Assembly: GCA_021779795.1 (NCBI GenBank)
Contig: JAJXZZ010000064.1
Location: forward strand, 1-11,059
Reading direction: 5' to 3'
DNA: 11,059 bases
Origin: Acidobacteriota bacterium
GTDB taxonomy: Bacteria; Acidobacteriota; Vicinamibacteria; Vicinamibacterales; Fen-181
How positions within the stretch are numbered: position 1 is the first letter of the stretch; every line of letters begins with the position of its first letter. The translations under genes and the position numbers were made by a program. Of this stretch, positions 6,863-11,059 are shown in pieces. The notes under the pieces are model-generated. The model made no database searches. It saw only the letters and a program-made list of their open reading frames with translations, and was not told the origin of the DNA.

Positions 6863-7551
6863 GCCAGCGCGCTTCCTGGATGGTCTGGTCCGGAGCCATA
6901 GAGGCCGTGCCTCAGCACGTGGCGCTCGACCGCCGGCGCCACCAGCCCGGCGAGCGGCAGGCCGCGGGCGGCACGGTCGCGAATCAGTGTGGACGAGACG
7001 TCGGGCGTCGTCGCATTCACGAGGAAAATCGCGCCCCCGGCGCCCGTCGGCGCCGCGCCCCCGGCCTGGCCGACGGTGCGCATCCTGGGCGCCAGCGCCG
7101 GCAGCCGGTCGGCCAGCGCCGCCTGCGACAGGCCGGGCCTGGCGATCACGACGAAGTGCGCCAGGTCGAGCACGTCGGGGTACTCGCGCCAGGAGGCAAT
7201 TTCCGCAAAGGCGTCGGTGCCGATGATGAAGAAAAGCTGCGACGCGTCGCAGCCCGACCGGTGCAGCTCGCGGAGCGTGTCGCACGTGTACGACGGCCCC
7301 GACCGCCGCAGCTCGACGTCCGACGCCTCGTAGGCGTCGTGCGGCGCGACGGCGAGCGACACCATCGCGAAGCGGTGGAACGCCGAGGCGTGCGGGTCTC
7401 CCGGGCGGTGGGGCGGCCGGTGCGACGGCACGAAGAGCACCCGGTCGAGCGACAGCGCGCGGCAGGCCGCGCCGGCCGCCGCCACGTGCCCCTCGTGGAC
7501 CGGGTCGAACGTCCCGCCGAGGATCCCGGTGCGGCCGGTCCTGGCCGTCAC
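6859..7551 (-). CDS. nadD: Nicotinate-nucleotide adenylyltransferase
   Basis: Transfers AMP from ATP to nicotinate mononucleotide, making deamido-NAD for NAD synthesis. 230 residues. Seen: the nucleotidyltransferase motif ILGGTFDPVHEGH (10-22) with HxGH at 19-22, the VPSHRPPHR loop (41-49), FIIGTDAFAEIASWREYPD (108-125) and the C-terminal SSTLIR (186-191). The GTG at 7551 is chosen because it lies 9 codons before the first strand and forms a GTGA overlap with the obgE stop. The 3' end overlaps rsfS in the same way (ATGA). A Gly/Ala insert around 161-173 (GQAGGAAPTGAGG) separates the last strands and is probably a surface loop. The upstream frame extension inside obgE is a shadow. Confidence 0.96.
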   Translation of the reverse strand: MTARTGRTGILGGTFDPVHEGHVAAAGAACRALSLDRVLFVPSHRPPHRPGDPHASAFHRFAMVSLAVAPHDAYEASDVELRRSGPSYTCDTLRELHRSGCDASQLFFIIGTDAFAEIASWREYPDVLDLAHFVVIARPGLSQAALADRLPALAPRMRTVGQAGGAAPTGAGGAIFLVNATTPDVSSTLIRDRAARGLPLAGLVAPAVERHVLRHGLYGSGPDHPGSALA

Positions 7552-8579
7552 GGCTCGGCCTCGTCCGGCTGGCGGCCCGTCATCCTGCGCCACCATTCCT
7601 CGAGCAGCGCCGGCACCCCCTCGCCGGTGACGGCCGAGATGGGAAAGACGCGGAGCCCCAGCTCCGCGGCCTTGGCCCTGAGGCCGGCCAGGCGCGACTC
7701 GTCGTCGAGCGCGTCGATCTTGCTGGCGGCGACGATCTGCGGGCGCGCGAGCAGGTCGGCGCGGAACAGCTCCAGCTCGCGCCGGATGACCACCAGGTCG
7801 TCGGCCGGGTCGCGCCCCGAGGCCGACGAGACGTCCACCACGTAGGCCAGGACCTTGGTGCGCTCGACGTGGCGCAGGAACTGGTGGCCGAGCCCCTGGC
7901 CGCGGTGCGCCCCCTCGATGAGGCCGGGCACGTCGGCGACGACGAAGCTGCGGTCGTCGCTGAGCGAGACGACGCCGAGGTGCGGGGTCAGCGTGGTGAA
8001 CGGGTAGTCGGCAATCTTCGGCTTGGCGGCCGAGATGCGCGAGATGAGGGTGGATTTGCCGGCGTTGGGATAGCCGACCAGGCCGACGTCGGCCAGCAGC
8101 TTGAGCTGCAGGCGCAGCGTCCACTTCTCGCCGGGATAGCCGGGCTCGGCCCGGCGCGGCGCGCGGTTGGTGGAGGTGGCGAACTGCGCGTTGCCCCGCC
8201 CGCCGCGGCCGCCCTGCGCCACCCGGACGCGCTGGCCCTCGGCGGTGAGGTCGGCCACCTGCTCGAAGGCGCCCGCCTCGGCGTCGAGACGGTAGACGAC
8301 GGTGCCGACCGGCACGCCCAGCTCGAGGTCGGCGCCGTTGGCGCCGTGGCGGTTCGATCCCTGCCCGTGGACCCCGCGCCTGGCGTTGAATTCCGGGTGG
8401 AACCTGAAGTTGACGAGCGTGTTGAGGTGGGGACTGGCGACCAGGAAGACCGAGCCTCCATGGCCGCCGTCGCCGCCGTCCGGGCCTCCGCGGGGAACGA
8501 ACTTCTCCCGGCGGAAGCTGACGCATCCGCGACCGCCGTCGCCGGCGGACACCCGGATGTCCACTTCGTCAACGAACAT
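7548..8579 (-). CDS. obgE: ObgE/CgtA, ribosome-associated GTPase
   Basis: 343-residue Obg GTPase acting in 50S assembly and stress signalling. The Gly-rich Obg domain occupies about 1-160, with repeats such as GGPDGGDGGHGGSV and QGGRGGRGNAQF. The GTPase domain follows: G1 GYPNAGKS (169-176), switch I DYPFTTLTPHLG (191-202), G3 DVPG (216-219), the G4 position SKID (286-289) and G5 SAV (315-317). The canonical G4 Asn of NKxD is replaced by Ser. There is no C-terminal OCT domain, as in many Gram-negatives. The ATG at 8579 gives the standard MFVDEV start, 14 bp after rpmA with no clear Shine-Dalgarno. The stop overlaps nadD (GTGA). The rplU-rpmA-obgE order is a classic bacterial arrangement. Confidence 0.97.
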   Translation of the reverse strand: MFVDEVDIRVSAGDGGRGCVSFRREKFVPRGGPDGGDGGHGGSVFLVASPHLNTLVNFRFHPEFNARRGVHGQGSNRHGANGADLELGVPVGTVVYRLDAEAGAFEQVADLTAEGQRVRVAQGGRGGRGNAQFATSTNRAPRRAEPGYPGEKWTLRLQLKLLADVGLVGYPNAGKSTLISRISAAKPKIADYPFTTLTPHLGVVSLSDDRSFVVADVPGLIEGAHRGQGLGHQFLRHVERTKVLAYVVDVSSASGRDPADDLVVIRRELELFRADLLARPQIVAASKIDALDDESRLAGLRAKAAELGLRVFPISAVTGEGVPALLEEWWRRMTGRQPDEAEP

Positions 8580-8593
8580 TCAGGGGCTTTCGC

Positions 8594-8851
8594 CTACTCG
8601 ACCGGCAGGACGCTGATCTTGCGGCCGTGCGCGCCGTGATCCTCGAAGCGAACGCGCCCGGTGATCTTCGCGAACAGCGAGTCGTCCTTGGCGAGGCCGA
8701 CGTTGAGGCCCGGGTTGAACCGGCGCCCGTGCTGCCGCACCAGGATCGACCCGCCCGTGACGATGTTGCCGTCGAACCGCTTCACGCCGAGCCGCTGCGA
8801 ATTGCTGTCGCGGCCGTTGCGCGAGCTGCCCTGTCCCTTCTTGTGTGCCAT
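8594..8851 (-). CDS. rpmA: Ribosomal protein bL27
   Basis: 85 residues of 50S protein L27, whose N-terminal tail reaches the peptidyl-transferase centre. Seen: MAHKKGQGSSRNGRDSNSQR at the N-terminus, then VKRFDGN, GSILVRQ, GRRFNPGLNVG and the KDDSLFAK segment of the family. The protein starts directly with MAHKKG, so there is no N-terminal extension of the Firmicute type that needs Prp cleavage, and no prp gene lies between rplU and rpmA. The ATG at 8851 has GGTGAG about 6 bp upstream. It lies 34 bp after rplU and 14 bp before obgE, clearly one operon. Confidence 0.98.
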   Translation of the reverse strand: MAHKKGQGSSRNGRDSNSQRLGVKRFDGNIVTGGSILVRQHGRRFNPGLNVGLAKDDSLFAKITGRVRFEDHGAHGRKISVLPVE

Positions 8852-8885
8852 GAGAACTCACCCGTCCTGCCGGGGCCCCGCGGCC

Positions 8886-9200
8886 CTAGAGGACGATCTC
8901 CTTCACGGTGACGCGCGTGTAGGTGCTGCGGTGACCGATGGTCCGCCGCGACCCCTTGCGCCGCTTCTTCTTGAACACCCGGATCTTCGGGCCGCGCGCC
9001 GTGCCGTCGACGACGGCCACGACCCGTGCGCCCGCGAGGAACGGGGCGCCAGCCATCAGCTCGCCGCCGTCCTTCTCGACCATCAGCACCTGGTCGAAGC
9101 TGACCTCCGCGCCCTTGTCGCTGCCGAGGCGATCGACAACGAGGGTTTCGCCGGGCATCATCTTCACCTGGTGGCCGCCACACTGGACAATCGCGTACAC
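8886..9200 (-). CDS. rplU: Ribosomal protein bL21
   Basis: 104 residues of 50S protein L21, which binds 23S rRNA. Seen: the N-terminal strand YAIVQCGGHQVKMMPGETL, the VLMVEKDGGELMAGAP stretch, and the basic signature around KIRVFKKKRRKGSRRTIGHR (72-91), followed by YTRVTVKEIVL. The start is GTG at 9200 with a good Shine-Dalgarno AGGAGA (9213-9208) 7 bp away; no nearer ATG gives the conserved N-terminus. It is the first gene of the six-gene minus-strand cluster ending at comF. A promoter-like element lies at 9275-9303, and a short hairpin in the predicted leader. Confidence 0.98.
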   Translation of the reverse strand: MYAIVQCGGHQVKMMPGETLVVDRLGSDKGAEVSFDQVLMVEKDGGELMAGAPFLAGARVVAVVDGTARGPKIRVFKKKRRKGSRRTIGHRSTYTRVTVKEIVL

Positions 9201-9241
9201 GCCTGTTTCTCCTGTCGCCGCAGCCTCGGCCGCGCATACCC

Positions 9242-9262
9242 CTGCCCAGTCTTCCCGGGCAG
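9242..9262 (-). promoter_or_regulatory. Hairpin in the predicted rplU leader
   Basis: CTGCCC (9242-9247) and GGGCAG (9257-9262) can pair around a 9-nt loop, inside the roughly 68-nt leader expected if transcription begins near 9268. Ribosomal protein leaders often carry autoregulatory structures, but this one matches no known leader that I recognise, and a 6-bp stem in GC-rich DNA may be chance. Confidence 0.3.
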
Positions 9263-9274
9263 CGGGAAACCCCT

Positions 9275-9303
9275 AGTCTAGCATCAAAGGCGACGGCTGA
9301 GAA
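9275..9303 (-). promoter_or_regulatory. Candidate promoter of the rplU-rpmA-obgE-nadD-rsfS-comF cluster
   Basis: On the minus strand TTCTCA (9303-9298), a 17-bp spacer, and TAGACT (9280-9275) preceded by TGC as an extended -10. Each box matches four of six consensus bases. The position, about 75 bp upstream of rplU and after the preceding gene's hairpin, is right for the operon promoter. Confidence 0.45.
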
Positions 9304-9309
9304 GGCCGG

Positions 9310-9332
9310 CGCGCCCCTTTTCTCGGGGCGCG
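9310..9332. terminator. Hairpin downstream of the DUF3443 gene, possible terminator
   Basis: A perfect 8-bp stem, CGCGCCCC (9310-9317) with GGGGCGCG (9325-9332), and a 7-nt loop. It lies 47 bp past the DUF3443 stop and just before the rplU promoter candidate, the expected place for a terminator. No U-run follows on the minus strand, so intrinsic termination is uncertain. Confidence 0.45.
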
Positions 9333-9340
9333 ACGACTTC

Positions 9341-9368
9341 CGCCGGGCCCGTCCCGCCGGGCCCATCC
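9341..9368. repeat. 14-bp tandem duplication
   Basis: CGCCGGGCCCGTCC (9341-9354) is followed at once by CGCCGGGCCCATCC (9355-9368), one mismatch. It lies just past the 3' end of the DUF3443 gene. Each copy holds the palindrome GGGCCC. No function is apparent. Confidence 0.75.
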
Positions 9369-9379
9369 ACGCCGGCCGG

Positions 9380-10630
9380 TCAGTACGCCCAGTAGGGGCC
9401 GGTCCCTCCCGGCGTCGTCTTGCCCTCGATGGCGACGAACACCGTCTTGCCGAAGAAGAACGGCAGCCCCCAGTCGAAGTACATCGTCGGCAGGCCGGTG
9501 CCGGAGCCGCCGAACGACGAGGTGCCGGCCACGTCGTCGAAGATGTAGTTGGCCGCCGGCAGGTTGTCGGCGTTGATCACGCTGAAGTTCACCACCTTCG
9601 GCTGGTTGTTGGTGCCGACGTTCGTGGCCGAGAGCGACTGCAGCGTGGGCGGGCAGTAGAAGCCCACCGACAGCGTGCACTCGGGCAGGCCGGTCGTGGC
9701 CGAGTCGAGGAAGAACAGGCCGTTGGTCCCCGAGTCGATGAAACTCGACGAGTACGACACGCCGTTGAAGACGGTCGTGAAGTTGCCGTAGCGGTTCAGC
9801 GTCTGCACGACGGCGCTCCCGAGGCCGTTGTCGCTCTGGGTGCCGATGCCGAACTTCAGCGTCCCCGTCGCGGACGGCAGGCCGTTGTCGGGCAGCGACG
9901 GCAGCGTGATCGAGATCCCGTTGTTGTCGGTCGCGAACCGGGCCACGGGGTTCTGCAGCTGGTTGGCGAGCGCCAGCGTGGTCACCTGGCACGTCCCGTT
10001 CGCGCAGGCGTAATACATGCCGCCGTTCGACGACGTGCCCGGCGCGCACGCCGAGCCGCAATCGTAGATGTACGTGCTGAGGCCGATGATGCCGTTGGCC
10101 GACAGCGAGTCCACCGAGTTGCCGGCCGTGCCGCCGTTCGAGCAGGTGGACGGCGCCGCGGGGAAGGCCATCGTCGGGCTGGCGATGATCTGGATCGGGA
10201 CCGAGGACGCCACTTCGCCGGCCATCTTCAGGTCGGCCAGCGCGATCGGCCCCCAGTTGTAGCTCAGGTCCACGAACTGCACGCAGCCGGCGATGGTGGT
10301 GTTCGGGTCGGTGGGGGACGTGACGTTGGTGAGCGGCAGGCTGCCGAGCGCCGACGAGAGCACGCGGAGGCCGCTCGACCCGGTGTCGAGCAGCACGTTC
10401 GGGACGGTGACGCACTGCGAGCTGTTGGGGACGCAGACCGTCACGGTGACGAAGGCGCCGTTCAGGGCCGGCCTGGTCAGCGACGGGCCCGGGCCCGCCG
10501 TGATGGTGACGGCATGGGCCGGCGGCGGCGGCGGGGGCGGCGTCGTCCCGCTGCCGCCCCCGCAGGCGGTCAGAACGCCGAGCGCCGCCATCGCGGCGGC
10601 ACCCGTCAGGACATGGATGTGTCGCGTCAC
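9380..10630 (-). CDS. DUF3443 family lipoprotein with aspartic-protease-like motifs
   Basis: 416 residues. The N-terminus is a lipoprotein signal (VLTGAAAMAALGVLTAC, lipobox Cys at 23), followed by a Gly/Pro linker, so the protein is exported and lipid-anchored. The rest resembles DUF3443 proteins, whose function is unknown to me. It carries LLDTGSSGLRVL (D82) and FIDSGTNGLFFLD (D299), about 217 residues apart, plus NGIIGLS (180-186) and a C-terminal PFFFGKTVFVAIEGK. This order recalls pepsin-like (A1) aspartic proteases. Ten cysteines besides the lipid one suggest disulfides in an oxidising compartment. The GTG at 10630 forms a GTGA overlap with the upstream DUF2844 stop and has GGAGGAGGT just upstream. 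Asn/Thr/Ser-rich composition is typical of a secreted protein. Protease activity is inference; a carbohydrate- or peptide-binding role with a degenerate fold is possible. Confidence 0.85.
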   Translation of the reverse strand: MTRHIHVLTGAAAMAALGVLTACGGGSGTTPPPPPPPAHAVTITAGPGPSLTRPALNGAFVTVTVCVPNSSQCVTVPNVLLDTGSSGLRVLSSALGSLPLTNVTSPTDPNTTIAGCVQFVDLSYNWGPIALADLKMAGEVASSVPIQIIASPTMAFPAAPSTCSNGGTAGNSVDSLSANGIIGLSTYIYDCGSACAPGTSSNGGMYYACANGTCQVTTLALANQLQNPVARFATDNNGISITLPSLPDNGLPSATGTLKFGIGTQSDNGLGSAVVQTLNRYGNFTTVFNGVSYSSSFIDSGTNGLFFLDSATTGLPECTLSVGFYCPPTLQSLSATNVGTNNQPKVVNFSVINADNLPAANYIFDDVAGTSSFGGSGTGLPTMYFDWGLPFFFGKTVFVAIEGKTTPGGTGPYWAY

Positions 10631-11059
10631 TGGACCTCCTCCGGCGTCACGCCGACGGGCATCGCCTGCGGCAGGAACGCCCGGCCGCCGAGCGCGCGCA
10701 GGTGCCCGTAGGTCTGGAAGACGAAGTCCGGCGTCCTGATCGTGACCGGCTCGCGGCGGGCGCGCCGCTCCTGCATGGCCTGCTGGAGCCGGGCGAAGTA
10801 GGGGCCGAGCACCTGCTGGTAGTCCGGGTGGAACGGGCCGTCCCACGCCACCCCGAAGACCCGGCCCTCGGGCGAGGCGAACTCGCGGAGGGTCGCCCCG
10901 GATTCGGCCTTCATCTCGTGAATGGCGTAGCGGCCCATCGGCGTGACGGTGACCGAGGCCTTCAGCTGCACGCGCACCCGCTCGATCGATTGCAGGTCGC
11001 CGCCGAGCTGGGCGAACGCGCGCGCCGGCAGCAGCACGGCCAGCGACGCGACGGCCGCG
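10627..11059 (-). CDS. DUF2844 family exported protein (5' end outside window)
   Basis: 143 C-terminal residues are visible, from the frame open at the window edge to the TGA at 10629-10627. The first residues (AAVASLAVLLPARAFA, then QLGG) look like the end of a Sec signal peptide with cleavage after AFA, so the mature protein is probably periplasmic or secreted. Family-like segments: YAIHEMKAESGATLREFASP, GRVFGVAWDGPFHPDYQQVLG and a C-terminal GGRAFLPQAMPVGVTPEEV. I place it in DUF2844, function unknown. The internal GTG at 11037 is not the start, because the hydrophobic segment continues upstream of it. It overlaps the DUF3443 lipoprotein gene by 4 bp (GTGA). The two families are often neighbours in other genomes as I recall, which supports a joint envelope function. 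Confidence 0.82.
   Translation of the reverse strand, partial: AAVASLAVLLPARAFAQLGGDLQSIERVRVQLKASVTVTPMGRYAIHEMKAESGATLREFASPEGRVFGVAWDGPFHPDYQQVLGPYFARLQQAMQERRARREPVTIRTPDFVFQTYGHLRALGGRAFLPQAMPVGVTPEEVQ

Noticed and set aside
9273..10415. 380-codon minus-strand open frame overlapping the DUF3443 gene
   Set aside because: It is in a different frame, His/Arg/Pro-rich, and lacks the signal peptide and motifs seen in the correct frame.

Overview
The window is very GC-rich, densely packed bacterial chromosome. An LpxC gene implies lipid A synthesis, so a Gram-negative-type outer membrane. The GC content, the gene neighbourhoods and a secreted DUF2844/DUF3443 pair would fit an acidobacterium (perhaps Vicinamibacteria-like) or another high-GC soil bacterium. 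That placement is inference; no rRNA or other decisive marker is present.

Layout from left to right. (1) 1-1184 (+): 3' part of uvrA, with an odd Gly/Asn/Ala-rich insert in the linker before the second ATPase. (2) 1416-2303 (+): lpxC, whose 3' end overlaps a convergent gene by 43 bp. (3) 3527-2261 (-): a compact three-gene regulatory operon of an ECF-type sigma factor, a STAS-domain protein and a 93-residue protein I do not recognise, behind a good sigma70-type promoter. (4) 3616-4866 (+) lysA and 5014-5607 (+) tmk, separated by heptamer tandem repeats and a structured hairpin. (5) 9200-5652 (-): a housekeeping cluster rplU-rpmA-obgE-nadD-rsfS-comF with stop/start overlaps between obgE/nadD and nadD/rsfS. 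It meets tmk tail-to-tail over a 52-bp double-hairpin repeat that supplies both stop codons. (6) 11059-9380 (-): a DUF2844 protein (5' end outside the window) overlapping a DUF3443 lipoprotein that carries two aspartic-protease-like D-S/T-G motifs.

How the genes work together. The rplU cluster groups ribosomal proteins (L21, L27) with ribosome-linked factors (ObgE, RsfS), NAD synthesis (NadD) and a ComF-type phosphoribosyltransferase. lysA feeds lysine synthesis and tmk feeds dTTP synthesis. The least ordinary parts are the sigma/STAS/unknown operon, which shows no anti-sigma gene beside it; the DUF2844-DUF3443 exported pair with pepsin-like signatures; and the intergenic repeats, two of which begin with the same 10-mer containing the upstream gene's stop codon. 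No tRNA, rRNA, CRISPR array, insertion sequence or phage gene was seen, and no gene-free stretch exceeds about 230 bp.
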